NCBI GenBank assembly: GCA_902492755.1
Contig: CABUNB010000020.1
Coordinates: 1 to 40,690 of the forward strand
Length of the DNA stretch: 40,690 nt
From: an uncultured Collinsella sp.
GTDB taxonomy: Bacteria; Actinomycetota; Coriobacteriia; Coriobacteriales; Coriobacteriaceae
Reading direction: 5' to 3'
This document shows positions 15,557 through 24,010 of the stretch, in pieces (position 1 is the stretch's first letter; the number at the start of each line of letters is the position of its first letter). Made by a program: the position numbers and the translations under genes. Under the pieces are notes generated by a model that saw only the letters and a list, made by a program, of their open reading frames with translations, ran no database searches and was not told the origin of the DNA.

Positions 15557-16454
15557 TGTAAAGAAACGTGGCGGATTGGGACGTGGACTCAATGCTTTGG
15601 TCTCAGAGGCCGAGTATGAGACCGGTGGTTCGGCTGCATCGGCTTCAAATGCCGCATCTGAAACGAAACTACCTATTGAGGATATCGTTCCCAACCCTAA
15701 TCAGCCGAGAATTCACTTTAACGAAACTGAACTTCGCGAGTTGAGCGAGTCAATCCAAGAACATGGTGTTTTGCAGCCGCTTTTGGTTCGCAAACATGGA
15801 AACGGCTATGAGATCATCGCTGGTGAGCGTCGTTACCAGGCGTCAAAGCTTGCTGGTCTTGAAGAACTGCCTGTCATCATTAAAGATGTAAATGATGAAG
15901 AGATGCTGGCTCTTGCTCTTATCGAAAACCTTCAGCGTTCTGATCTGAATCCCGTCGAAGAGGCTAAGGGCTATCGACAGCTCATCGATGCCAGCGGTAT
16001 GACACAGGAGGCATTGTCGAAGGCAGTAAGCAAGTCACGCTCTGCAATTACAAACTCGCTGCGTCTTCTCGATCTCCCCGAAATAGTTCAGCAGATGATT
16101 TTTGAGGGCAAACTTACTGCTGGTCATGCACGTGCGATTCTTGCAGTTCCCTATGAGGACGCGCGTATTCGACTTGCAGAGAAAGTTGTTGCAGAGGGCC
16201 TTTCCGTAAGAGCGACAGAAAATCTTGCTCCGTTGTTTTCTGCCGGAGAGACACCTAAGACTCCAAGGCCTGCAACGCCTCAGTCTTTTAAAAAGGCTGC
16301 TCGTGTGCTTCGTCAAGTATTTAATACCAACGTACGTGTGAAGAGTTCGCGCGGAAAGAACAAGATTGAGATTGAGTTTAAAGACGAGGAAGAACTCTCT
16401 CGTATTCTTGGCGAAATGATTCAGTTTGATCAAGGAGACCAAGATGAGGAATAA
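15549..16454 (+). CDS. parB: Chromosome-partitioning protein ParB (Spo0J)
   Basis: ParB is a CTP-dependent clamp that loads at parS and spreads on DNA. The N-terminal CTP-binding domain shows the GERRYQASKLAGL box and ENLQRSDLNPVEEA. The central helix-turn-helix (MTQEALSKAVSKSRSAITNSLR) recognises parS. The C-terminal dimerisation region ends in an acidic tail. There are 301 residues, a usual length. The GTG start lies within the end of parA, so the two are translationally coupled. The gene overlaps the next one by 11 bp. Confidence 0.96.
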   Translation: MPSVKKRGGLGRGLNALVSEAEYETGGSAASASNAASETKLPIEDIVPNPNQPRIHFNETELRELSESIQEHGVLQPLLVRKHGNGYEIIAGERRYQASKLAGLEELPVIIKDVNDEEMLALALIENLQRSDLNPVEEAKGYRQLIDASGMTQEALSKAVSKSRSAITNSLRLLDLPEIVQQMIFEGKLTAGHARAILAVPYEDARIRLAEKVVAEGLSVRATENLAPLFSAGETPKTPRPATPQSFKKAARVLRQVFNTNVRVKSSRGKNKIEIEFKDEEELSRILGEMIQFDQGDQDEE

Positions 16455-16698
16455 GATTTTAACTGTGATTGCATTGGCGACGACTGTCGCGGCTGGTGCC
16501 TTCGCTGGCTATAAGATCGCGACAGACGATGAACTTCGAGGTCGTTTGCTTCGTGGTGCGCAAGATATCGTCGATACTTCCAAGAAGAAAATGGATGTTA
16601 TGACCGAAGATGTTGCCATGCGTACTGCTCAGGTAACAAAGAATCCCAAGATTAACCAAGGTTGGGTTAGCAACCAATGGGAAAATGTAGGTTATTAG
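16444..16698 (+). CDS. Small single-pass membrane protein, coupled to parB
   Basis: An 84-residue protein beginning MRNKILTVIALATTVAAGAF, with one hydrophobic segment (about 5-24) and then a hydrophilic, mixed-charge helix-prone region with several Lys. The shape recalls YtxH-like small proteins, but I cannot assign a family. The ATG at 16444 has AAGGAG eight bases upstream, inside parB. The 11-bp overlap means it is made with ParAB, so a membrane link to segregation is possible but unproven. Confidence 0.75.
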   Translation: MRNKILTVIALATTVAAGAFAGYKIATDDELRGRLLRGAQDIVDTSKKKMDVMTEDVAMRTAQVTKNPKINQGWVSNQWENVGY

Positions 16699-16706
16699 GT
16701 ACCTAA
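16695..16706. promoter_or_regulatory. 12-bp palindrome TTAGGTACCTAA, second copy
   Basis: It overlaps the stop codon of the 84-residue protein. It is identical over 13 bp to the copy at 13191, 3504 bp away, in the same orientation. Confidence 0.35.
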
Positions 16707-16727
16707 CAATTACTCAGCATATTTTGA

Positions 16728-16768
16728 GGGGTCCTTGTCTGATTCATGAGACAAGGACCCCTTATTTT
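16728..16768 (+). terminator. Terminator after the parAB operon
   Basis: A perfect 13-bp stem (16728-16740 with 16749-16761) with an 8-nt loop is followed by TTATTTT. Confidence 0.85.
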
Positions 16769-16823
16769 GGCCGTAAAACATGGGACAGGTAACAGCTGAT
16801 TCAAAATTAAGGTCAATAAATGA

Positions 16824-16860
16824 AACGACCCCGGTTGCATATTCTGCAACCGGGGTCGTT
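16824..16860 (-). terminator. Terminator of rlmN
   Basis: A perfect 16-bp stem (16824-16839 with 16845-16860) with a 5-nt loop lies 37 bp beyond the rlmN stop. On the minus strand it ends in TT and continues TCATTTATT, so the T-tract is weak but the stem is very strong. Confidence 0.75.
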
Positions 16861-16863
16861 CGA

Positions 16864-16879
16864 TGTTTCACATGAAACG
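16864..16879. promoter_or_regulatory. parS: Degenerate parS near the rlmN terminator
   Basis: TGTTTCACATGAAACG matches perfect parS in 14 of 16 positions, with one of the central two bases changed. It lies in non-coding DNA between the rlmN terminator and its stop codon. Confidence 0.4.
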
Positions 16880-16897
16880 TTTTGGGGTGCGACTCCC

Positions 16898-17950
16898 CTA
16901 TGCGTTCTTCTGAACTTTGAAGCGCTGCTTAAGCTGTCCGCAAGCGGCGTCAATATCGTTACCACGGGAATTACGAATCGTGGTCTCTATGCCACGGGAC
17001 TCAAGACGACGCTGAAGATCCTCAACCTTGTGAATCGGCGACGGCTTGAGCGGGCTGCCCTCGATGTCGTTAAGCTGAATCAGGTTAACGTGGCACAGCG
17101 TTCCCTCGCAGAAGTCGCAGAGTGCCTGCATCTCGGGATTCGTATCGTTGACGCCTTCGATCATGGCATACTCATAGGTCGGGCGGCGGCCAGTCTTCTC
17201 GGTGTAGAGCTGAAGCGCCTCGTGCAGGCGAAGCAGCGTGTATTTCTTGACACCGGGCATGAGCTTATTGCGCGTCGACTGGATGGCGGAATGCAGGGAA
17301 ACGGCAAGCGTGAACTGCTCGGGGATATCGGCAAATTTGCGAATACCGGGAATAACGCCGCTGGTAGAGACGGTGAGGTGACGAGCGCCGATACCGATGC
17401 CATCGGGGTCGTTGAGGATTCGCAGGGCCTTGAGAACCTCGTCGAAGTTGGCAAACGGCTCGCCCTGGCCCATGAAAACAACGCTCGTGGCACGCTCGCC
17501 AAAGTCGTTGGATACATGAAGTACCTGGTCGACGATCTCTTGAGCGGTCAGAGAACGCTTGAGGCCGTTGAGACCGGTAGCGCAAAAGGCGCAGCCCATG
17601 CCACAGCCTGCCTGGGTGGAAACGCAGACGGAAAGCTTGTTGCGACGGGGCATGCCGACAGTCTCGACGGAAATGCCATCGTGGTACTCGAGCAGATACT
17701 TGCGCGAGCCATCTTTGGAAACCTGCTTGGTGAGTTCAGTCGGCGTGTCAAAGGCAAAAGCCTCTTTAAGCTGCTCGCGGAAAGCCTTGGGAAGGTTGGT
17801 CATGTCGTCAAACGAACAAACGTTCTTCTCGAAGACCCATTCGATGAGCTGCTTTGCGCGGAAGGCGGGCTGGCCAAGTTCGGCCACGAGCTCGCGAATA
17901 TCGTTTTGGCTCAAGTCGCGAATGTCCTGAGATTTAGTCCTGGGATTCAT
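16898..17950 (-). CDS. rlmN: Dual-specificity RNA methyltransferase RlmN
   Basis: RlmN is a radical-SAM enzyme that methylates C2 of A2503 in 23S rRNA and A37 of some tRNAs. The 350-residue protein has the CxxxCxxC cluster at Cys116, Cys120 and Cys123 (QAGCGMGCAFCATG), GQGEPFANFDEV, and the C-terminal Cys337 that resolves the methyl-protein intermediate. The ATG at 17950 has AAAGG five bases upstream. It points against replication and diverges from ddl across 85 bp. Confidence 0.96.
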   Translation of the reverse strand: MNPRTKSQDIRDLSQNDIRELVAELGQPAFRAKQLIEWVFEKNVCSFDDMTNLPKAFREQLKEAFAFDTPTELTKQVSKDGSRKYLLEYHDGISVETVGMPRRNKLSVCVSTQAGCGMGCAFCATGLNGLKRSLTAQEIVDQVLHVSNDFGERATSVVFMGQGEPFANFDEVLKALRILNDPDGIGIGARHLTVSTSGVIPGIRKFADIPEQFTLAVSLHSAIQSTRNKLMPGVKKYTLLRLHEALQLYTEKTGRRPTYEYAMIEGVNDTNPEMQALCDFCEGTLCHVNLIQLNDIEGSPLKPSPIHKVEDLQRRLESRGIETTIRNSRGNDIDAACGQLKQRFKVQKNA

Positions 17951-17965
17951 GGAAGCCTTTCGATT

Positions 17966-17995
17966 TTGGGGAAACGTAGAGGGTATCGCTACAAT
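17966..17995 (+). promoter_or_regulatory. Probable ddl promoter
   Basis: A -10 TACAAT (17990-17995) with a weak -35 TTGGGG (17966-17971) and 18-bp spacing, in the rlmN-ddl divergent gap. The -10 is identical to that of rpmH. Confidence 0.5.
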
Positions 17996-18035
17996 ATGGT
18001 ATCAGCTGCAGAAATTATAGAGGAGGAGTCTGCCC

Positions 18036-19001
18036 ATGCCGGGTAAAAGCCTAGAGAACATGCACGTAGCGGTCTTGGCGGGCGGTCATTCCGCTGAGCG
18101 CGAGATCTCGCTCAATTCGGGAAAGAACGTTGTGGTGGCACTGAAGGAAGCCGGCTACACCTCGGTGGAGCTGCTCGATACGGCCGCTGATGACTTTATG
18201 GTAACCATGGCAACCGGCGGCTTTGACGTGGCGTTTATCGCGATGCACGGTGCCGGCGGCGAGGATGGTGCCATGCAGGGCGCCATGGAGACCCTGGGTA
18301 TCCCCTACACGGCCTCGGGCGTGCTTGCCAGCGCCTGCGGTGCCGACAAGGAGGTCTCTAAGCTCCTGTACGCCAAGGCGGGCATTCCCATTGCCCCCGG
18401 CCTTGCGCTCGAGGTGGGCGATGAAGTCGATATCGATCATATCGTCGAGGTTTGTGGCGAGCGCTGCTTTGTGAAGCCGGCCGTCAACGGTTCCAGCTAT
18501 GGCATTTCCCTGGTCCATGAGCCCTCCGAGCTGCCCGCGGCAATTGCCAAGGCGTTTGAGTACGGCGACAAAGTGCTGGTCGAGAAGTGCATCGAGGGTA
18601 CCGAGATCACCGTCGGCGTGTACGGCGAGGACGACGTGCGCGCCCTGCCGATTGTCGAGATTCGCAAGCCCGAGGACTGTGAGTTCTACGATCTGGACGT
18701 GAAGTATGTCGACCCTACGGACATCCATCGTATTCCGGCGCAGATTTCACCCGAGAATTACGCTCGCGCTCAGGAGCTTGCCTGTGCTGCTCACAAGGCC
18801 CTCGGTTGCCTGGGCATCTCGCGCAGCGATTTTATCGTGAGCGAGGACGGCCCCGTCATCCTCGAGACCAACACCATTCCCGGCATGACCGATACGTCGC
18901 TGTATCCGGATGAGATTCGCCACACAGACGACATGACGTTCCCGCAGGTCTGTGACAGCCTGATCCGTATGGGCCTTCGTCGAGCGGGCATTGCATGCTA
19001 A
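18036..19001 (+). CDS. ddl: D-alanine--D-alanine ligase
   Basis: Ddl makes the D-Ala-D-Ala dipeptide for peptidoglycan in the cytoplasm and is the target of cycloserine. The 321-residue ATP-grasp protein shows GGHSAEREISLNSG near residue 17, FVKPAVNGSSYGISLV, EKCIEGTEITVGV, and the metal-binding ETNTIPGMTDTSLYP. GAGGAGGAG precedes the ATG. The last seven bases overlap the next gene. Confidence 0.95.
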   Translation: MPGKSLENMHVAVLAGGHSAEREISLNSGKNVVVALKEAGYTSVELLDTAADDFMVTMATGGFDVAFIAMHGAGGEDGAMQGAMETLGIPYTASGVLASACGADKEVSKLLYAKAGIPIAPGLALEVGDEVDIDHIVEVCGERCFVKPAVNGSSYGISLVHEPSELPAAIAKAFEYGDKVLVEKCIEGTEITVGVYGEDDVRALPIVEIRKPEDCEFYDLDVKYVDPTDIHRIPAQISPENYARAQELACAAHKALGCLGISRSDFIVSEDGPVILETNTIPGMTDTSLYPDEIRHTDDMTFPQVCDSLIRMGLRRAGIAC

Positions 19002-21889
19002 TCGAGGACGCGGTTTCGTCAGGAACGCCGCAGTTTGTCATCGACTCCTATGCCACGCTTGCCGAACGCGCCAAAACGCAGTCCTTCGGCCTTATCGAGG
19101 AAGATGTGATCGTCCTCGATACCGAGACCACAGGTCTTTCGGTGCAGGACAACGAGCTGATCGAGATCTCGGCGGCCCGTCTTTCGGGCCGCGAGATCGT
19201 CGACCGCTTCGATACCTTCGTGCATCCCAAGCAGCTAATTCCCGCCGAGATTACCGAGCTCACGAGCATTACAAATGCCGATGTGGCAGATGCCCCGTCG
19301 GCCGCTGAGGCCGTCGCCGCTCTCGCCGATTTTGTCGGTGGTTGCCCGGTGATCGCACATAACGCCACGTTCGATCGCTCGTTTATCGAGTCGGTCAAAG
19401 GCGGCGTCAACGTGAGCGATATCTGGATCGATTCGCTGGCGCTGTCGCGCATCGCGTTTCCGCGCCTGGCCTCGCACAAGCTGTCTTTTATGGCCGATCT
19501 GTTTGGCTGTGACTCGGTATCACACCGTGCCAATGCCGACGTCGACGCCCTGTGTGGCGTATGGCGTGTGTTGCTCGTGGCGCTCACCGACTTGCCCCAG
19601 GGCCTCATGGCGCGCCTAGCCGACATGCATCCGGATGTGCCTTGGTCCTATCGTCCTATCTTCTCATTCTTGGCGGGGCAGAACCCTGGTTCTATCTTCT
19701 CTCTCAGCGCCGCTCGTGCTGACGTTCTCAAGGCCGATCGCGCCGACGATCGGGTGGACGCCGACGATCTGCCGGTCCTCAAGATGCCGAGTCGTGAGGA
19801 GATTGAGGCAGACTATGCGCCGGGTGGCCTGGTCAATCGCATGTATCCCACTTACGAGCCGCGTGATGAGCAGATCGCGATGGCGCTCGAGGTCCGCGAT
19901 GCGCTGGTCACGGGCACACATCGCGTAATTGAGGCGGGCACGGGCGTCGGCAAATCGATGGCCTATCTGGTGCCTTTTGCCGAGGCAGCACGCCGTAACA
20001 ACATCACGGTTGGTATTGCGACCAAATCGAACAATCTTGCCGACCAGCTCATGTACCATGAGCTGCCAAAACTTGCCGAGCAACTGGACGGTGGTCTGTC
20101 ATTTTGCGCTCTCAAGGGCTATGACCACTATCCGTGCCTGCGCAAGCTTGAGCGCATGAGCCGAGGCCAGGTCGAGATTACCACCAAGCGCGATCCGGCG
20201 GACACGCTCACGGCGGTCGCGGTCATTATGGCGTACGTCTGCCAATCAGCCGATGGCGACCTCGACTCGCTCGGCATTCGGTGGCGCAGCGTCAACCGTC
20301 CCGACTTTACGACGGCCTCGCGCGAGTGTGCTCGTCGCCTCTGCCCGTTTTTCCCTGATAAATGTTTGGTCCACGGCGCTCGCCGTCGTGCGGCGCATGC
20401 CGATGTGGTGGTCACCAACCATTCCCTGCTGTTCCGCAATGTCGCGGCCGAGGGCAGGATTTTACCTCCGATTCGTCATTGGGTAATCGACGAGGCCCAT
20501 TCCATCGAGCGCGAGGCGCGCCGCCAGTGGGCGCGCGTGGTGTCGGCGGACGAATCACGCGTTCTGTTTGAGCGCCTGGGTGGCTCGAGCACCGGCGCGC
20601 TAAGCCAGGTTTCCCGTGATTTGGCAACCTCCGAGGGCTCTACGCTCTATCTGGGCCTTACTGCCAAGGCGACGTCGACGGTTGCGCGCGCGAGCATGGC
20701 AATCGCCGACGTGTTCGATGGCGTTCGCGAGCTCGGCCGCCGTGCGCGTGGGGGTTATGACAATGCCAATCTATGGATTGGCCCCGAGCTGCGCGAATCT
20801 GACTACTGGCATGATTTCTTACAGTCGGCCTACACTGGCATCGACGCATTGGAACAGGCTGACAAGAGCGTCGACGCGCTGGTGCAAGCCGTCGCCGCCG
20901 ACAAGCCCGAGGTTGTTGTCGACCTGGGTGATATCTCGCGTCGCCTGCACGAGCTGGTCGAGAACCTCAAACTCATCATTGATGGCACCGATGAACACTA
21001 CGTGTATTCGCTGCAGGTCAATCGCAGGCTGCGTGCCGGCGGAGAGTCGATGACCGCAGAGCGCATCGACATTGGCGAGGCCTTGGCAACCGAGTGGCTG
21101 CCCGAGGTTCACACGGCTATCTTTGCCTCGGCGACTATGACGGTGTCCAAAAGCTTTGAACACTTTAACCATGCGGTCGGCCTCGATCGCATCGGTGCTT
21201 CAACATCCTCATCGCTGCACTTGGACTCGAGCTACGACTTCGATTCGAACATGGCTGTAGTCGTTGCGGGCGATATCCCCGATCCGCGCGATCGCGAGAG
21301 CTATCTTACGGCGCTCGAGCGCGTGCTGGTCGACGCCCATCTTGCCATGGGCGGATCGGTGCTCACACTGTTCACCAATCGGCGCGACATGGAAGACCTG
21401 TACGCCCGCGTTGAGCCCGAGATGGCCCGTGCGGGTCTGGAGCTCAACTGCCAGCAGCGCAACTCATCTCCTCGTCGCCTGCGCGACCGGTTTATCAACG
21501 AGCCGACCTCGTCGCTTTTTGCGCTTAAGGCCTTCTGGGAGGGGTTTGACGCCAGCGGCGAGACGCTGCGTTGCGTCATCATTCCCAAGCTGCCGTTCTC
21601 GAGCCCCACGGACCCGCTCTCGTGCGAGCGCAACCTGCGCGAAGACCGCGCTTGGGCGCGCTATTCGCTGCCTGAGGCGGTGCTCGAGGTTAAGCAGGCG
21701 GCCGGCCGCCTTATCCGCTCGTCGACCGATTGCGGCGTGCTGATTCTGGCCGACCCGCGCCTGGTGACGAAGGGCTACGGAAAGAAGTTCTTAACGTCGC
21801 TGCCCACGAGCTCCTACCAGCGCATCGAATCGGCGCAGATCGGGCACTATCTGCAACTGTGGCGCGCACGCCACGAGCGGCGGCGCTAA
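18995..21889 (+). CDS. dinG: DinG-type protein: DEDDh exonuclease fused to an XPD-like helicase
   Basis: A 964-residue fusion. Residues 35-200 are a DnaQ-like 3'-5' exonuclease with Asp42/Glu44 in LDTETTG, HNATFD, and the HRANADVD box of the DEDDh type. The rest is a superfamily 2 helicase: Walker A EAGTGVGKS near 313-321, a DEAH box at 499-502, and four cysteines (381, 445, 450, 457) spaced like the XPD/DinG iron-sulfur cluster. DinG helicases unwind R-loops and damaged forks. The exonuclease fusion resembles the Firmicute form, but there the iron-sulfur cysteines are usually missing. It overlaps ddl by 7 bp, and its stop codon overlaps the stop of the convergent WYL gene. Confidence 0.9.
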   Translation: MLIEDAVSSGTPQFVIDSYATLAERAKTQSFGLIEEDVIVLDTETTGLSVQDNELIEISAARLSGREIVDRFDTFVHPKQLIPAEITELTSITNADVADAPSAAEAVAALADFVGGCPVIAHNATFDRSFIESVKGGVNVSDIWIDSLALSRIAFPRLASHKLSFMADLFGCDSVSHRANADVDALCGVWRVLLVALTDLPQGLMARLADMHPDVPWSYRPIFSFLAGQNPGSIFSLSAARADVLKADRADDRVDADDLPVLKMPSREEIEADYAPGGLVNRMYPTYEPRDEQIAMALEVRDALVTGTHRVIEAGTGVGKSMAYLVPFAEAARRNNITVGIATKSNNLADQLMYHELPKLAEQLDGGLSFCALKGYDHYPCLRKLERMSRGQVEITTKRDPADTLTAVAVIMAYVCQSADGDLDSLGIRWRSVNRPDFTTASRECARRLCPFFPDKCLVHGARRRAAHADVVVTNHSLLFRNVAAEGRILPPIRHWVIDEAHSIEREARRQWARVVSADESRVLFERLGGSSTGALSQVSRDLATSEGSTLYLGLTAKATSTVARASMAIADVFDGVRELGRRARGGYDNANLWIGPELRESDYWHDFLQSAYTGIDALEQADKSVDALVQAVAADKPEVVVDLGDISRRLHELVENLKLIIDGTDEHYVYSLQVNRRLRAGGESMTAERIDIGEALATEWLPEVHTAIFASATMTVSKSFEHFNHAVGLDRIGASTSSSLHLDSSYDFDSNMAVVVAGDIPDPRDRESYLTALERVLVDAHLAMGGSVLTLFTNRRDMEDLYARVEPEMARAGLELNCQQRNSSPRRLRDRFINEPTSSLFALKAFWEGFDASGETLRCVIIPKLPFSSPTDPLSCERNLREDRAWARYSLPEAVLEVKQAAGRLIRSSTDCGVLILADPRLVTKGYGKKFLTSLPTSSYQRIESAQIGHYLQLWRARHERRR

Positions 21890-22803
21890 AGCGGACAGAC
21901 GAGGGTTTTTGCCATATCGCACAGACGCTTTGACAGGGCGGGGTCATCCAAGATGCGGATGGCTCCGCCCGCTGCGATTACCTGGCTCAGTAGCCAACGC
22001 TCGGAGCCGTAATGCACGGTTACCGTTGCCGTGTCTGTCCCGCTGCGCTCGATGAGGGTGATGCCGGCCCAGTCCAGATGCTCCGCCATATCGAATGGCA
22101 TCAGGAGCTTTGCGCTATGCTGCGTCCGGGCAAGGGAATCGTGGAGGGATGCGACGTCCGGTGCGTGAGACACGACGGAGTCTTCCGTCAAGGTGAGTCC
22201 CTCGATTTTATCCATGCGATAGGTGCGCTGCTCATCGACTGCGATGTCCCAGGCAATCAGGTATGTTTGGTCGCCGTTTGCCGTAATGCGCAAGGGGTCG
22301 ACCAGACGCTCGCGTGGCCGTGCATCGTCCATCGAGCGATACGAGATGCGGCAGCGAACGCCGTCCTGAATGGCGCAGCTCAGCTGCTGCCAGTGCGACC
22401 CGTGGTTGACGGTGTCAAAGACGCGCTGGTTATAGCCGAGCTCTTCGGGCAGAAGGGCATGTCGAATCCGAGCTGCCGTCTGCGGCTCGATCCCCAACGA
22501 TTCAAGTTCGTGGTTGAGCACAGCGCTTTCGGCGGCACTCAGGCGCAGCGGTAGCACACGTCCGGCGTTACCGGTGAGGACCACACGCTCGCCGTGGCAT
22601 TCGCAGATGATGCGCGCACCCGATTCTCGGTCCGCGAGCGTCGAGACGATCTCGAGAATCTCGTCGAGCGATACTCCCGTGATGTCAAAGCGGCCGCAAA
22701 TCTCGGTTCGTGTCATGCCGCTCTCGCCGGCGGCGTAGAGGGCCTCCATGATGTCGATGGCGCGCGAGAGTCTCTGCTCGCTGGTGAGTTTACGCACGGG
22801 CAT
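21886..22803 (-). CDS. WYL-domain transcriptional regulator, PafC-like
   Basis: A 305-residue regulator with an N-terminal winged helix (about 5-60, RAIDIMEALYAAGESGMTRTEI) and a WYL domain (about 150-225) containing YRSMDDARPRERLVDPLRI and QTYLIAWD. It is the second gene of a tandem WYL pair, overlapping the first by 14 bp. Such pairs in Actinobacteria are usually PafB-PafC, a LexA-independent activator of DNA-damage genes. The assignment to PafC rests on order and architecture. It converges with dinG; the two stop codons overlap. Confidence 0.78.
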   Translation of the reverse strand: MPVRKLTSEQRLSRAIDIMEALYAAGESGMTRTEICGRFDITGVSLDEILEIVSTLADRESGARIICECHGERVVLTGNAGRVLPLRLSAAESAVLNHELESLGIEPQTAARIRHALLPEELGYNQRVFDTVNHGSHWQQLSCAIQDGVRCRISYRSMDDARPRERLVDPLRITANGDQTYLIAWDIAVDEQRTYRMDKIEGLTLTEDSVVSHAPDVASLHDSLARTQHSAKLLMPFDMAEHLDWAGITLIERSGTDTATVTVHYGSERWLLSQVIAAGGAIRILDDPALSKRLCDMAKTLVCPL

Positions 22804-23812
22804 GCTCGTGCACCGTCCTTTCGATGAGGTGGTTCCACGCCTGCTTGAGCGATTTGGGGGCCATGGGCCTCATACCGTCCATGGCGTGGGCCATGCAAAA
22901 TGAGGCGGCGGCTTCAAGGTCGCGCACGTCAACGCTCCAGGTCCATCCCGCATCGGTGTGTGCGAGCTCACCTCGCCCGCGCGTGAGGCCGTTGATCATA
23001 TCGATCTGCGTCTGAGGGGCGAACGAGAACGTGGCTGCAACGGGCGGTCGGTCGGCGAAATCGAATTCAAAGAACAGATAGTCGTTGAGATTGAAGTCCG
23101 CAGGGATGGCGTAGGCCTTCGAAGGACGCCAAGCGCGAACGATACGGTCGCAGCGGAATGTCCTGATGTCGTCGGTGACATTGTCGAGGCCGCAGAAGTA
23201 CGCCACGCCCTCGCGTTCGAACATGCCGTAGACACAGACGGTACGTTCTTTCTGCTCGCCGCGTCCGTTCTGATATAAAAATCGCAGCGCGCATCGCTCG
23301 GCAAAGGCGCTCCATACCGCATCGACGGTGGGAGAGCGGCGGATCGGTGCTTCGTCCACCGCCGACATGCCGGTGAGGTAGGCAATTTTGGAGCGAATAT
23401 CGGCAAGCGGCGCGGCAAAAGTGGAAGAGCCGGCCGCTAGCGTCTGGTCGATGGCGTTGAGTAGGATGTCGGCGTCGTCTGCGGTGATGAGGCCGCCTGC
23501 AGCAAACGTGTGCTCGCGGTCGATTGTCCACGAGCTTTCCTCGGTCTCCTGCGCACCGGCGGGGCGAACCTCCTTGATTAAGATGCCACGCTCGAGCAGT
23601 TTGTCACGATCGCGCCGAAACTTGCGCTTATCCGAGTCGATGTTGCCCGAGCCATATCCCAGGTCAGAATCCAAGACGATCTGCTCGGTCGTCAGCGGTT
23701 CGGGGGAGCTGTTGAGCACAAAGAAAAGGTTGAGGATGCGCTGAGCCGTTTTATCGAAACTGGGCTCCGAACTTCCCTTTTTAATTGTCGCGGTCGCGTC
23801 GCTTGCCGTCAT
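22790..23812 (-). CDS. WYL-domain transcriptional regulator, PafB-like
   Basis: A 340-residue regulator. The N-terminal helix-turn-helix is at about 18-80 (RILNLFFVLNSSPEPLTTEQI). The WYL-type domain at about 175-235 has RFLYQNGRGEQKERTVCVYG and VAYFCGLD. GAGGA precedes the ATG. It is translated with the downstream WYL gene and together they may act as a heterodimer, as PafBC does. The promoter lies in the 198-bp gap shared with the divergent M28-like gene. Confidence 0.78.
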   Translation of the reverse strand: MTASDATATIKKGSSEPSFDKTAQRILNLFFVLNSSPEPLTTEQIVLDSDLGYGSGNIDSDKRKFRRDRDKLLERGILIKEVRPAGAQETEESSWTIDREHTFAAGGLITADDADILLNAIDQTLAAGSSTFAAPLADIRSKIAYLTGMSAVDEAPIRRSPTVDAVWSAFAERCALRFLYQNGRGEQKERTVCVYGMFEREGVAYFCGLDNVTDDIRTFRCDRIVRAWRPSKAYAIPADFNLNDYLFFEFDFADRPPVAATFSFAPQTQIDMINGLTRGRGELAHTDAGWTWSVDVRDLEAAASFCMAHAMDGMRPMAPKSLKQAWNHLIERTVHEHARA

Positions 23813-23936
23813 AGAGTCCTCGCATGAGAAGGTGATTTGCTGCCATGATTTTAGTCCGATATGGAGATTAGGCTATATCCTTGTCCGCTCGAGGCGTTAA
23901 GATGGCCCGAATTCGGTCGTTTGCGCTCGCTCGGGG

Positions 23937-23942
23937 TATACT
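23937..23942 (+). promoter_or_regulatory. Possible -10 element for the M28-like gene
   Basis: TATACT lies 69 bp before the chosen start; no good -35 is seen at the expected spacing. The 198-bp divergent gap (23813-24010) otherwise shows no gene. Confidence 0.3.
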
Positions 23943-24010
23943 TTCGACTATATACGGTTCTAATGTGCATGCATTGGGCCTATTTGTCGGATTATGGATG
24001 TGGAGCGCAC

